64,000 nt of DNA from Cognatazoarcus sp050305135 (GTDB taxonomy: Bacteria > Pseudomonadota > Gammaproteobacteria > Burkholderiales > Rhodocyclaceae). The stretch is from positions 1 to 64,000 of the forward strand of contig JBNLET010000194.1 in NCBI GenBank assembly GCA_050305135.1, read 5' to 3'. The position numbers were made by a program, and so were the translations under genes. A model generated the notes under the pieces. That model ran no database searches. It was given only the letters and a program-made list of their open reading frames with translations, and had not been told where the DNA came from. Shown piece by piece: positions 28,360 through 37,449 of this stretch (the stretch's first letter is position 1; every line of letters begins with the position of its first letter).

Positions 28360-29274
28360 TCAGACGTTCGCCGGATACCGGTTCGCCGCGAGCGGGGTTT
28401 CCTCGCGCGCCGGCTCGACCGCCGCCGTGCAGGCCGGGCGCGCGGTCTCGCCGACAAAGCTCAGCACGTCGCGGGTGAAGCGCTCGCGCTGCCAGAGGTG
28501 CGGCGAGTGGTCCGCGCCCTGGTAGGTGGCGAGGCGGGCGTGCGGGATGGCGTCGCGAACGTAGCGGGCGGTCTGCGCCGTGTAGAAGTTGCTCAGCTCA
28601 CCATAGACCAGCAGCGTCGGCATTTCCGTCAGCGGCAGCACCTCGCGATAGTCGGCGGCGGTCAAGCTGGCCCAGCAGTCGATCAGCGGCTTCGGCGTCA
28701 GCTTGCGCATGCGCCGGCGGAACAGGTCGAGGCCGTCGTCCTGCGACAGGTAGCGCCGCCGCGCCGCTTCGTTCAGGCCGTCGGCGCCCAGGCGCAGCAC
28801 GGCTTCGGCGAAATCCCGTTCCAGCTCGCGCATGAAGACCACGTTGCGCTGCCAGTCGAAGTCGCCGTAGATGCCCTTGTTCCAGCCGTCGTCGGTGACC
28901 AGCTTGGGCGACTGGTCGATCAGTACCGTGCGCGCCAGCCGCTGGCAGCCGAAATCGCGCAGGTATTGCCAGGTGGTCAGTGCGCCCATCGAGTGGCCGA
29001 TCAGCGTGACCTCGTTCAGATCGAAGTGGCACAGCAGGTTCTGCAGGTCGCGCGCCATGCGTTCGACGGTCGGCACCGTGCCGGTCCGCAGATCGTGGCC
29101 GCCGTGGGCGCGGGCGTCCCAGCGAAACACCGCATGGCGGGCGGCAAAGGCCTCGACGAAGGGATGCCAGTCCCGGTGCGACGAGGTCCAGCCGTGCAGC
29201 AGCACCAGCGGCGGTCCGTCGCCGCAGGCGCGAAAATGGATTGGCTCGCCGTCGTCCGCGATGAAATGGTCCAT
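28360..29274 (-). CDS. Alpha/beta hydrolase
   Basis: This 304-residue alpha/beta hydrolase has the oxyanion region PLVLLHGWTSSHRDW near residue 22, the nucleophile elbow GHSMG (serine about residue 95), and the catalytic His in GADHSPHLW near residue 265. The acid is expected after LLVYGELSN, where the usual GxxD reads GELS, so the acid may be unusual or supplied elsewhere. About 35 residues of low-complexity tail follow the fold. It is probably a cytoplasmic esterase, lactonase or haloperoxidase-type enzyme. ATG 29274 is the start. It stands with the lipoprotein gene upstream on the same strand. The substrate is unknown. Confidence 0.87.
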   Translation of the reverse strand: MDHFIADDGEPIHFRACGDGPPLVLLHGWTSSHRDWHPFVEAFAARHAVFRWDARAHGGHDLRTGTVPTVERMARDLQNLLCHFDLNEVTLIGHSMGALTTWQYLRDFGCQRLARTVLIDQSPKLVTDDGWNKGIYGDFDWQRNVVFMRELERDFAEAVLRLGADGLNEAARRRYLSQDDGLDLFRRRMRKLTPKPLIDCWASLTAADYREVLPLTEMPTLLVYGELSNFYTAQTARYVRDAIPHARLATYQGADHSPHLWQRERFTRDVLSFVGETARPACTAAVEPAREETPLAANRYPANV

Positions 29275-29392
29275 TGGGGTAGCTCCGACTGCTTATTGTG
29301 CACCGCAGTATAGAGGTCGGAGACGCGGCGTGCAGCCACCGGGCGCCGAAAACTGTTGCGCCATGTGACCCGGATCGGTCTGCCCGGGCGCC

Positions 29393-29890
29393 CTACATGC
29401 CGAAGAAGCCGCCGTCCCGCGGATAGATGAAGCTCTGGCTGGTGCGGACCACCACGCCGTCGCGGAAATGTACGTTGAAGCGGGTCTCGATGCCCGGGCC
29501 GGTGTTCTCGATGTTCCAGTCCCACACCTCTTCGCCGGACAGCCAGAAGAACTCGACCGTGCGATGCTGGCCCAGCAGCCGGCTCACCTGTGCCTTGTGC
29601 ATGCCGGCTTCGATCCGCAGCAGGCCGTCCAGGGCGAGCGCATCGCGCACCGACACCAGCCGGCCAGCGGCGTCGAGCTTGACCATCCAGCAATGGATGC
29701 CCCAGGGCTGGCTGGAATACTCCAGCGTGCTGCCGCCGTCGGCGTCGCTCCAGCGGCGTGTCGGGGTGCCGGCTGCAGCAATCACGCCCGCCTCGTTCGC
29801 CTGGCCAGGGGGCAGCCCGACGAGCTTTGGCGCGAATGCGCAGCCGACGAGCAAGAGGGACAGGCACAGGGCCGACAGGTTCCTTTTCAT
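29393..29890 (-). CDS. BamE/SmpA-like lipoprotein, first of two relatives
   Basis: This 165-residue protein has a lipoprotein signal ending in the lipobox LLVGC (Cys17). The mature part has GLPPGQANEAGVIAAAGTPTRRW, then STLEYSSQPWGIHCWMV, and later RLLGQHRTVEFF. That arrangement of a PG-x-T helix followed by G-x-P-x-x-x-W and an EYS strand is the BamE/OmlA (SmpA) fold. It should be anchored in the outer membrane facing the periplasm. ATG 29890 is the start. A related gene at 34732-35214 shares the same pattern. The genuine BamE is usually shorter and next to fur, so this is probably a relative with a different role. Confidence 0.75.
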   Translation of the reverse strand: MKRNLSALCLSLLLVGCAFAPKLVGLPPGQANEAGVIAAAGTPTRRWSDADGGSTLEYSSQPWGIHCWMVKLDAAGRLVSVRDALALDGLLRIEAGMHKAQVSRLLGQHRTVEFFWLSGEEVWDWNIENTGPGIETRFNVHFRDGVVVRTSQSFIYPRDGGFFGM

Positions 29891-29978
29891 GGTATGACTC
29901 CGCTCGACTCTTGGATCCGGGCGCCGCATCGAACCGTGGCGCCCGCCCGCGGTCGGAGTATGCGATCCGCCTCAGGCG

Positions 29979-30007
29979 TTGACAGTGTGGGCCCACCGGA
30001 CATTCCA
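29979..30007 (+). promoter_or_regulatory. Possible sigma-70 promoter ahead of a short ORF
   Basis: A perfect TTGACA (29979-29984) is followed after 17 bases by ATTCCA, a poor -10. It lies 17 bases upstream of an ATG with a good ribosome site (GGAGA). It may serve the short ORF and the transporter gene downstream. Confidence 0.3.
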
Positions 30008-30023
30008 CACGCGGAGATACAAA

Positions 30024-30257
30024 ATGATCGCTCGCTGCACCGCCCGCATCCGCGGCCTGGCGCCCGCCGTTGCGCGCCACGATGCCCGACCGCAGAAGCC
30101 GGGGGCGAACCACATCTTCAATCGGGAGCGCGGGGTCGCCCCGGGGCGGGCACACGGCACAGCGGGGCCGCGCGTCGCAGGCAGCCCGCACCGAGCCGGC
30201 CCCGGCGGCCAGGACGGCAACAAGCCGCGACGGGTCTGCGCGGAAGCCGCCGACTGA
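30024..30257 (+). CDS. Possible small ORF of unknown function upstream of the MFS gene
   Basis: A 77-codon frame starts at ATG 30024 with GGAGA seven bases upstream and a TTGACA box further up. Its translation is arginine-, glycine- and proline-rich (RIRGLAPAVARHD), with no domain or signal peptide. It ends eight bases before the start of the transporter gene. It could be a leader peptide, a decayed gene or chance. It fills most of the 375-bp gap between the lipoprotein start and the transporter; I see nothing else there. Confidence 0.25.
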   Translation: MIARCTARIRGLAPAVARHDARPQKPGANHIFNRERGVAPGRAHGTAGPRVAGSPHRAGPGGQDGNKPRRVCAEAAD

Positions 30258-30265
30258 AGTCCGCG

Positions 30266-31516
30266 ATGCATCGCCTGGCGCGCTTTCTGGGTCTCTCGCC
30301 GGGTGAAACCGGCCCGACCCTGCTGTCGGGCCTGCTGTTCTTCCTGCTGCTGGCCGGCTACTACCTGCTGCGGCCGGTGCGCGACGAGATCGCCGTGCAT
30401 GTCGGCACCGCCAGTCTGGCCTGGACCTTCACGGCCACATTCGTCGTGATGCTGGCCGCGCTGCCGCTGTATGGCTGGGTGGTCGGACGCTTTCCGCTGG
30501 GCCGCGTGCTGCCGGGCATCTACCTGTTCTTTGCGGCGAGCCTGCTGGGCTTCGCGGCCTTGCTGGCCGCGCCGTCGACGGCTCCGCTCGCCGGCCTGGC
30601 GTTCTTCGTCTGGGTCAGCGTCTTCAACCTGTTCGTGGTGTCGGTGTTCTGGAGCCTGATGGCGGATCTGCACGCACCGGAGGCGGCCGCGCGGCTGTTC
30701 GGCCTGATCGCGGCCGGCGGCAGCCTCGGCGCGGTCTGCGGTCCATTGCTGGCGGTCGCGCTGAGCGCCACGCTCGGCACCGCCGTGTTGCTGCCGGTCG
30801 GCGCGCTGCTGCTGATGCTGGCGGCCGCACTGCTGTATCTGCTCGGAGCCCGCTCGCAAGGACGGCGTCGGGAGACGATCGGCGGCGGCCCGCTGCAAGG
30901 CCTGCGGGCGATACTGCAGAAGCCTTACCTGGCCGGTATCTGCGGCTGGCTGCTGCTCTACTCGGGCACCTCGACGCTGCTCTATTTCAGCCAGACCGAA
31001 ATCGTCGGCCTGGCAATTCCCGATCGTGCCGCCCGTACGCAACTGTTCGCGTCGATGGATCTGGCGGTCAACAGCCTGACGCTGCTGGGCCAGTTCCTGC
31101 TCACCGGCAGGGTGCTGAGCCGCTTCGGCAGCGGCGCGGCGCTGGCACTGCTGCCGAGCGTCAGCCTGGCGGCCTTCGGCGTGCTGGCCTGGGCGCCGAC
31201 GCTGGTGGTCATCGTCGCCGTGCAGGTGCTGCGGCGCGCCGCCAATTTCGCGCTCGCCCGGCCAGCGCGGGAGACGCTGTTCACGGTGGTCGGCAGCGAG
31301 GATCGCTTCAAGGCCAAGAATGTCATAGACACCGTGGTCTACCGCGGCGGCGACGCCGCCAGCGGCTGGCTGCACAGCGGCCTGGTGGCGATCGGCCTCG
31401 GTCTGTCCGGCATCGCCACCGCCGCACTGCCGCTGGCGGCAGCCTGGCTGCTGCTTTCACTGGCGCTGGGGCGCAGCCACAGGCGACGCCTCGCTTCGAG
31501 GGGGCATCCCACATGA
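30266..31516 (+). CDS. MFS-type transporter related to ATP/ADP (NTP) translocases
   Basis: This 416-residue protein has twelve hydrophobic segments. It resembles the MFS branch near Tlc nucleotide transporters, with LLFFLLLAGYYLLRPVRDEIAVHVG at the start, FVWVSVFNLFVVSVFWSLMADLH, ARLFGLIAAGGSLGAVCGP, and KAKNVIDTVVYRGGDAASGW near the C-terminus. The YYLLRPVRDE and FWSLMAD elements are characteristic. Non-pathogenic Proteobacteria carry such genes with unproven substrates. ATG 30266 is preceded by no strong site, so coupling to the short ORF is possible. It overlaps the aldo/keto reductase by ATGA, so the two are co-transcribed. Confidence 0.85.
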   Translation: MHRLARFLGLSPGETGPTLLSGLLFFLLLAGYYLLRPVRDEIAVHVGTASLAWTFTATFVVMLAALPLYGWVVGRFPLGRVLPGIYLFFAASLLGFAALLAAPSTAPLAGLAFFVWVSVFNLFVVSVFWSLMADLHAPEAAARLFGLIAAGGSLGAVCGPLLAVALSATLGTAVLLPVGALLLMLAAALLYLLGARSQGRRRETIGGGPLQGLRAILQKPYLAGICGWLLLYSGTSTLLYFSQTEIVGLAIPDRAARTQLFASMDLAVNSLTLLGQFLLTGRVLSRFGSGAALALLPSVSLAAFGVLAWAPTLVVIVAVQVLRRAANFALARPARETLFTVVGSEDRFKAKNVIDTVVYRGGDAASGWLHSGLVAIGLGLSGIATAALPLAAAWLLLSLALGRSHRRRLASRGHPT

Positions 31517-32451
31517 GCCGCAACGCATTCCGATCCTCTCGCCGTCGCACGCTGGCTGCCCTCGGCGCGGCGCTCGCCTGGCCGGCGGCGGCGGCTTCGC
31601 GCCGGGCTCGCGAGGCGGGGCCGCAGACCCGCCCGATCCCGTCGACCGGCGAGCGCCTGCCGGTGGTCGGGCTGGGCACCTACCGCAGCTTCGACATCGG
31701 CGACTCCGAGCGCGAGCGGGCGCCGGTGCGCGAAGTATTGCGGCGATTCGTCGCCGGCGGCGGACAGGTGATCGACAGCTCGCCGATGTACGGGCGCTCC
31801 GAGGCCACGATCGGAGCGCTGGCCACGGAGCTCGGCGTCGACGCGAAGCTGTTCTACGCCACCAAGGTGTGGACGCGCGGCGCCGCCGACGGCGTTGCGC
31901 AGATGGAGCGCAGTTTCGGGCGCATGGGCGTGGCGCGCATGGATCTGATGCAGGTGCACAACCTGCTCGACCTGGACACCCACCTGGCGACGCTGCGCGA
32001 GTGGAAGGCCGCCGGCCGGGTGCGCTACGTCGGCGTCACCCACTACCACGCCGGCGCCTATGCCGAACTGGCGCGGGCGATGGAACGGGACGGCATCGAC
32101 TTCGTCCAGCTCAATTACTCGCTCGCCGAGCGCGAGGCCGATCGCCGCCTGCTGCCGATGGCCGCCGAGCGCGGCATCGCGGTGCTGGTCAATCGGCCGT
32201 TCGCCAAGGGCGCGCTGTTCCGGCGCACGCGTGGCCGGCCGCTGCCGGACTGGGCCGTGGAACTCGGCGCCGCCAGCTGGGCGCAGTTCTTCCTCAAGTT
32301 CATTCTCGGCCACCCGGCGGTGTGCTGCGTGATCCCGGCCACGGGCAAGCCGGATCACCTTACCGACAATCTGGCCGCGGCGCGGGGCGCGCTGCCGGAG
32401 CCTTCGATGCGCCGACGCATGGCGGCGCTGCTGGACGGCCTGTCCGGTTGA
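31513..32451 (+). CDS. Aldo/keto reductase with Tat-type signal
   Basis: This 312-residue protein starts with a Tat-like signal (SSRRRTLAALGAALAWPAAA), so it is probably exported folded. The AKR barrel keeps the tetrad: Asp in VIDSSPMYG, Tyr in the same motif, Lys in YATKVW, and His in MQVHNL. The NADP-site part is in the C-terminal half (SWAQFFLKFILGHPAVCCVIPATGK). AKRs reduce aldehydes and ketones with NADPH, which is unusual outside the cytoplasm. ATG 31513 overlaps the transporter stop by ATGA. It converges on the ygiQ gene. The substrate is unknown. Confidence 0.88.
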   Translation: MSRNAFRSSRRRTLAALGAALAWPAAAASRRAREAGPQTRPIPSTGERLPVVGLGTYRSFDIGDSERERAPVREVLRRFVAGGGQVIDSSPMYGRSEATIGALATELGVDAKLFYATKVWTRGAADGVAQMERSFGRMGVARMDLMQVHNLLDLDTHLATLREWKAAGRVRYVGVTHYHAGAYAELARAMERDGIDFVQLNYSLAEREADRRLLPMAAERGIAVLVNRPFAKGALFRRTRGRPLPDWAVELGAASWAQFFLKFILGHPAVCCVIPATGKPDHLTDNLAAARGALPEPSMRRRMAALLDGLSG

Positions 32452-32508
32452 AGGCCGGGCCACTGCCTCCTGGCTAGCCGGCCAGCCCTCGCCGCAGCGG
32501 GGCCGCGC

Positions 32509-34617
32509 TCACCGGCCGCTGCGCCTGCCCCGGCCGGTGCCGGACGGGCGCGAGCGCTGCGCCGCCGGCCGCTCGCCGACGCGGCCCGGCTCGCCGGCCC
32601 GCCAGCGCGGCACCAGCTGCTGCGCTCCGTTGCCGATCAGGTCGGCCCGCCCCATCTGCTTCAGCGCCTCGCGCAGCAGCGGCCAGTTGGCCGGATCGTG
32701 GTAGCGCAGGAAGGCCTTGTGCAGCCTGCGCTGGCGGCCGCCGCGCACGACCTCGACCGCCTCGCCGCCGCCGGCGATCTTCTTGAGCGGATTGCGGCCG
32801 CTATGCCACATCGCGGTGGCCAGCGCCATCGGCGTCGGCAGGAAGTTCTGCACCTGGTCGACGCGGAAGCCGTTCTTCTTCAGCCACAGCGCGAGGTTCA
32901 GCATGTCCCGGTCGGTGGTGCCCGGATGCGCGGCGATGAAGTAGGGCACCAGGTGCTGCTTCTTGCCGGCGGCCTTCGAGTAGTGCTCGAACATCTTGCG
33001 GAAGGCCTCGAAGGTGCCGATGCCGGGCTTCATCATCTTCGCCAGCGGCCCTTCCTCGGTGTGCTCGGGCGCGATCTTCAACAGCCCGCTGACGTGGTGG
33101 GTGACCAGTTCCTCGACGTATTCGGGCGAGCGCACGGCCAGATCGTAGCGCAGCCCGGAGCCGATCGTGACGCGCTTCACCCCTGGCACCCGCCGCGCCT
33201 TGCGGTACAGCTCGGTGAGCGGGCCGTGGTCGGTGCCGAGGTTCTCGCAGATGCCGGGATAGACGCAGGACAGCCGCCGGCAGGCACGCTCGATGGCCGC
33301 ATCCTTGCACGCCAGCCGGTACATGTTGGCGGTCGGGCCGCCGAGGTCGGTGATGGTGCCGGCGAAGCCCGGCGTGCGGTCGCGGATCTCCTCGATCTCG
33401 CGCAGGATCGAGGCTTCCGAGCGGCTCTGGATGATGCGGCCCTCGTGCTCGGTGATCGAGCAGAAGGTACAGCCGCCGAAACAGCCGCGCATGATGTTCA
33501 CCGAGAACTTGATCATCTCCCAGGCAGGGATGTGGGCGTCGCGGTAGCTCGGGTGGGGGCGGCGGGCGTAGGGCAGGCCGTAGACGAAATCCATCTCCTC
33601 GCCGGCCAGCGGCAGCGGCGGCGGGTTGAGCCAGACGTCGCGCTCGCCGTGGGCCTGCACCAGCGCCCGCGCGTTGCCCGGGTTCGATTCCAGGTGGAAG
33701 ACACGCGAGGCATGCGCGTACAGCACCGGATCGGCGCTCACCGCCTCGAAGGACGGCAGCCTGACGACGCTGCGTTCGCGTTCCGCCCGGCGCCGCGCGA
33801 TGCGCTCGGCGGCCGCCACGATGCGCACCGGGCTGGCGCCGTCGGCCGGCCGCTGCGGCGCGGCGGGTTGCGCGGCGTAGGGATCGGGATGCGGCGCCGG
33901 CGGCCCGGGCCGGTCCACCGCGCTCGAATCGATCTCGCTCCAGTCCTCGCCCGGCCGCCAGTCGCGCCGCGCCATGAAGGCGCTGCCGCGCAGATCGCGG
34001 ATGGCCTCGATCGGCTCGCCGGCCGCCAGCCGGTCGGTCAGCGCCACCAGCGCCCGCTCGGCATTGCCGAACAGCAGCAGGTCGGCCTTGGCGTCCGGCA
34101 GCACCGAGCGCCGTACCTTGTCGGACCAGTAGTCGTAGTGGGCGATGCGGCGCAGGCTGGCTTCGATGCTGCCGATCACGATGCAGGCGTCCGGGAAGGC
34201 CTCGCGCGCCCGCTGCGCATACACCACCACCGCCCGGTCCGGCCGCCGGCCGGCCTCGCCGTGCGGCGTGTAGGCGTCGTCGCTGCGGATCCTGCGGTCC
34301 GAGGTGTAGCGGTTGACCATCGAATCCATGTTGCCGGCGCTGATGCCGAAGTACAGCCGCGGCCGCCCCAGCGCGCGGAACGGCTCGGCCGAACGCCAGT
34401 CCGGCTGGCTGATGATGCCGACCCGGTAGCCGCGGGCCTCCAGCAGACGGCCGACCAGCGCCATGCCGAAGCTCGGATGGTCGATGTAGGCATCGCCGGT
34501 GACCAGCACCACGTCGCACTGCTGCCAGCCGAGCGCCTGCATTTCCTGCCGCGAGGTCGGCAGGAAGGGGGCCGCTGCGGCGCGGGGCCGGAGGTGGATC
34601 GGTTCGGGCTTGGGCAT
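32509..34617 (-). CDS. ygiQ: YgiQ-family radical SAM protein
   Basis: This 702-residue protein has the YgiQ layout. An N-terminal B12-like Rossmann domain (QCDVVLVTGDAYIDHPSFGMALVGRLLEARG) is followed by a radical SAM core with CFGGCTFC (Cys379, Cys383, Cys386) binding a 4Fe-4S cluster. The UPF0313 C-terminal domain then follows (GEAVEVVRGGRQRRLHKAFLRYHDPANWPLLREAL). The last 50 residues are a basic low-complexity tail. It is expected to cleave SAM to a 5'-deoxyadenosyl radical; the biological reaction is not established. ATG 34617 is the family start; a TTG at 34647 is unnecessary. It is convergent with the AKR and followed upstream by the second lipoprotein. Confidence 0.93.
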   Translation of the reverse strand: MPKPEPIHLRPRAAAAPFLPTSRQEMQALGWQQCDVVLVTGDAYIDHPSFGMALVGRLLEARGYRVGIISQPDWRSAEPFRALGRPRLYFGISAGNMDSMVNRYTSDRRIRSDDAYTPHGEAGRRPDRAVVVYAQRAREAFPDACIVIGSIEASLRRIAHYDYWSDKVRRSVLPDAKADLLLFGNAERALVALTDRLAAGEPIEAIRDLRGSAFMARRDWRPGEDWSEIDSSAVDRPGPPAPHPDPYAAQPAAPQRPADGASPVRIVAAAERIARRRAERERSVVRLPSFEAVSADPVLYAHASRVFHLESNPGNARALVQAHGERDVWLNPPPLPLAGEEMDFVYGLPYARRPHPSYRDAHIPAWEMIKFSVNIMRGCFGGCTFCSITEHEGRIIQSRSEASILREIEEIRDRTPGFAGTITDLGGPTANMYRLACKDAAIERACRRLSCVYPGICENLGTDHGPLTELYRKARRVPGVKRVTIGSGLRYDLAVRSPEYVEELVTHHVSGLLKIAPEHTEEGPLAKMMKPGIGTFEAFRKMFEHYSKAAGKKQHLVPYFIAAHPGTTDRDMLNLALWLKKNGFRVDQVQNFLPTPMALATAMWHSGRNPLKKIAGGGEAVEVVRGGRQRRLHKAFLRYHDPANWPLLREALKQMGRADLIGNGAQQLVPRWRAGEPGRVGERPAAQRSRPSGTGRGRRSGR

Positions 34618-34731
34618 CGCGGCATTATACCCGAGCACGATAGTCAACTAATATTGCGCAAAATCGACGAAATGGGCCCAGAACCGCCTCCCGAGCCGGT
34701 TTCCGAGCCCGATTCACGCGAAAACCCACGC

Positions 34732-35214
34732 TCAGGGCAGAGGTTTCGTCGATCGGCTGGTCGTGGTCACGATGCCGGCGGCGTCGAAATGCACGTTGAA
34801 AAAGGTCTGCTCGAGGTGTTCGGCCGGGATCTGCCAGTCGCGGATCACTTCGCGGCCGCCGCGGAAGGCCTGCTCCGAGCGGTGCCGGCCGAGCAGCCGG
34901 GCTACCTGGGCCGTGCTCCAGCCCGGCCGGATGCGGGCCATGTTGGCTTCCGTGATGACCTGCTCGACTGCCGTGACGACGCGGTCGGCGCCGATCGTGA
35001 TCATGTAGCAGGTGACGCCCTCGGGCTGCCGGCTGTATTCCCAGGTCACGCTGCCGTCCTCGTTGCGCCATTCGGTGCCCGGCGGGCCGAGCCGGTCGCG
35101 CACCTCCACGGCGGTCGTGATGCCGGGCTTGATGGCCTCGATGTCGAACAGGTCGCAGGCGCCGAGGCCGACGATCGACAACAGGCCGCACATCAGTCTG
35201 AGAAACGATTTCAT
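34732..35214 (-). CDS. BamE/SmpA-like lipoprotein, second of two relatives
   Basis: This 160-residue protein has lipobox GLGAC (Cys20). The mature domain has AIKPGITTAVEVRDRLGPPGTEWRNEDGSVTWEYSRQPEG, matching the PG-x-T, G-x-P-x-x-W and WEYS elements of BamE/OmlA. A second half holds ARIRPGWSTAQVARLLGRH with another PG-W-S/T-x-x-QVxRLLG repeat. The protein is thus a tandem of two SmpA-like units. The relative at 29393-29890 has the same order (MHKAQVSRLLGQHRTVEFF). Gene 35214 is divergent from livK. Outer-membrane assembly or envelope-stress roles are plausible but unproved. Confidence 0.77.
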   Translation of the reverse strand: MKSFLRLMCGLLSIVGLGACDLFDIEAIKPGITTAVEVRDRLGPPGTEWRNEDGSVTWEYSRQPEGVTCYMITIGADRVVTAVEQVITEANMARIRPGWSTAQVARLLGRHRSEQAFRGGREVIRDWQIPAEHLEQTFFNVHFDAAGIVTTTSRSTKPLP

Positions 35215-35348
35215 GTCATGGCACTCCGCTGGTGGTCAGCGCTGCAGCGCCGCGGCCACTGGGCTAGAATTCCTATCCGTCCGAACCGCCGCGGCCGCCG
35301 CCCGGCATGCGGATTCTGGCACGCACCGGATCCACCAGGAGAAAACGC

Positions 35349-36464
35349 ATGAAAACAGCCCTCGTCGTCGCCACGCTCCTTTCTCTCGCCAGCACGCTCG
35401 CCCATGCCGAGACGATCGTCCGCATCGGCCACGCCGGGCCGTTGACCGGTCCGATCGCCCACATCGGCAAGGACGGCGAGAACGGCGCCCGGCTGGCGAT
35501 CGAAGACGCCAATGCCAAGGGCGTGACGATCGACGGCGAGAAGGTGGTCTTCGAACTGCTCTCCGAGGACGACCAGGCCGACCCGCGCCAGGCCACCACG
35601 GTCGCCCAGCGCCTGGTGGACGAGGGCGTCAAGGGCGTCGTCGGCCACGTCACCTCGGGCGCCTCGATCCCCGCCTCGCGCATCTACTCGCGTGCCGGCA
35701 TCCCGGTGATCACGCCGTCGGCGACCAATCCGAAGCTGACCGACCAGGGCTACGAGGTGACCTTCCGCGTGATCGCCAACGACCTGCAGCAGGGCGCGGC
35801 GATGGCCAAGTACGTGCAGGGGCAGCTGAAGGCCAAGAAGGTCGCCATCATCGACGACCGCACCGCCTACGGCCAGGGCCTGGCGGACGCCTTCGCCAAC
35901 AACCTGAAGCGCCTCGGCGTCGAGGTGGTGGCGCGCGAATTCACCAGCGACAAGGCCACCGACTTCATGGCCATCCTGACCAAGATCAAGGGGCGGCAGC
36001 CGGATGCGGTGTTCTACGGCGGCATGGACGCCCAGGCCGCGCCGATGCTGCGCCAGCTGCGCCAGGTCGGCTTCAGCGGCACCTTCCTGGGTGGCGACGG
36101 GGTGTGCACCGGCGGCATGATCAAGCTGGCCGAAGGCGCCATGAGCGACAACGTCTATTGCACCCAGGCCGGCATCCCGATGGAGCAGATGCCGGGCGGC
36201 GCCGAGTTCAAGGCGCGCTTCAAGAAGCGCTTCGGCGCCGACGTGCAGCTCTACGCGCCGTACAGCTACGACGCCGCGATGACGCTGATCGAGGCCATGA
36301 AGGCGGCCAATTCGAGCGAACCGGAAGACTACCTGCCGGCGCTGAAGAAGATCCAGACCGAGGGCGTCACCGGCAAGATCCGCTTCGACGAGCACGGCGA
36401 CGTCGAGAACGCCGGCGTGACGCTGTACCAGTTCGGCGGCGAGGGCTGGAAGCCGCTCAACTGA
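35349..36464 (+). CDS. livK: Branched-chain amino acid ABC transporter, periplasmic binding protein
   Basis: This 371-residue protein has a signal peptide (LVVATLLSLASTLAHA, cleavage after AHA near 21). The Leu/Ile/Val-binding fold follows: VRIGHAGPLTGPIAHIGKDGENGARLAIEDANAKG, VVGHVTSGASIPASRIYS, and the ligand-pocket segments VITPSATNP and DDRTAYGQGLADAF. A C-terminal lobe has YSYDAAMTLIEAMK. It captures branched-chain amino acids or related compounds in the periplasm for LivHMGF. ATG 35349 follows GGAGAAA. It heads a five-gene transporter operon transcribed rightward. Similar proteins also carry amides, urea or aromatic acids, so specificity is inferred. Confidence 0.93.
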   Translation: MKTALVVATLLSLASTLAHAETIVRIGHAGPLTGPIAHIGKDGENGARLAIEDANAKGVTIDGEKVVFELLSEDDQADPRQATTVAQRLVDEGVKGVVGHVTSGASIPASRIYSRAGIPVITPSATNPKLTDQGYEVTFRVIANDLQQGAAMAKYVQGQLKAKKVAIIDDRTAYGQGLADAFANNLKRLGVEVVAREFTSDKATDFMAILTKIKGRQPDAVFYGGMDAQAAPMLRQLRQVGFSGTFLGGDGVCTGGMIKLAEGAMSDNVYCTQAGIPMEQMPGGAEFKARFKKRFGADVQLYAPYSYDAAMTLIEAMKAANSSEPEDYLPALKKIQTEGVTGKIRFDEHGDVENAGVTLYQFGGEGWKPLN

Positions 36465-36507
36465 GCCGCCGGGACGCACGGGACCGGACGCGAAGCGCAG
36501 GCGCCGC

Positions 36508-37440
36508 ATGGAAACGCTGCTGCAGCAGATCCTCAACGGACTGGTGGTGGGCAGCGTGTACGCGCTGGTGGCCCTCGGCTACACGATGGTCTACGGCATC
36601 CTCGGCCTGATCAATTTCGCCCATGGCGAGGTGCTGATGATCGGCGCGCTGAGCGCGCTGACCACCATCAGCACCCTGCTCGGCGTGGCACCCGGGCTGC
36701 ATCCGGTGCTGCTGCTGGCGGCCGGCCTGCTGGTGGCGATCCCGGTCTGCATGACGGTGGCCTTCCTGATGGAGCGGCTGGCCTATCGCCGGCTGCGCAA
36801 CGCGCCGCGGCTGGCGCCGCTGATCACCGCGATCGGCGTCTCCTTCCTGCTGCAGACGCTGGCGATGATCGTCTGGGGCCGCAACTACCACACCTTTCCG
36901 CAGCTGATTTCGACCGTGCCGCTGCAGCCAATCGAAGGGGTCTTCATCTCGCCGGTGCAGATCTCGATCATCGTCGTGTCGGCGCTGCTGATGGCCGGCA
37001 TGGTGGCGCTGGTCAACCGCACCCGGCTCGGCCGCGCGATGCGCGCCACCGCCGAGAACCACCGCGTGGCCTCGCTGATGGGAGTGGACGTGAACCGCGT
37101 CATCGCGCTCACCTTCGTGCTCGGCGCCGCGCTGGCCGCGGTGGCCGGCGTGATGGTCGCCAGCCACTACGGCATCGCCCACTACGCGATGGGCTTCATG
37201 CCCGGCCTGAAGGCCTTCACCGCGGCGGTGCTCGGCGGCATCGGCAACCTGGCCGGCGCGATGCTCGGCGGCATCGTGCTGGGCCTGGTCGAGGCGATCG
37301 GCGCCGGCTACATCGAGGATCTGTCGTTCGGCCTGCTGAACTCCTCCTACCAGGACATCTTCGCCTTCGCGATCCTCGGCGCGGTCCTGATCTTCCGACC
37401 CACCGGCCTGCTCGGCGAGCGGGTCTCCGACCGCGCCTGA
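36508..37440 (+). CDS. livH: Branched-chain amino acid ABC transporter permease LivH
   Basis: This 310-residue inner-membrane protein has about eight helices. Its start, LLQQILNGLVVGSVYALVALGYTMVYGIL, is characteristic of LivH. The conserved GLINFAHGEVLMIGA and the C-terminal FTAAVLGGIGNLAGAMLGGIVLGLVE (permease-ATPase coupling loop near residue 245) confirm it. It pairs with LivM to form the translocation path. It lies 43 bp after livK and nine bp before livM. The protein length and order match the standard liv cluster. Confidence 0.93.
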   Translation: METLLQQILNGLVVGSVYALVALGYTMVYGILGLINFAHGEVLMIGALSALTTISTLLGVAPGLHPVLLLAAGLLVAIPVCMTVAFLMERLAYRRLRNAPRLAPLITAIGVSFLLQTLAMIVWGRNYHTFPQLISTVPLQPIEGVFISPVQISIIVVSALLMAGMVALVNRTRLGRAMRATAENHRVASLMGVDVNRVIALTFVLGAALAAVAGVMVASHYGIAHYAMGFMPGLKAFTAAVLGGIGNLAGAMLGGIVLGLVEAIGAGYIEDLSFGLLNSSYQDIFAFAILGAVLIFRPTGLLGERVSDRA

Positions 37441-37449
37441 GCGGCCGCG

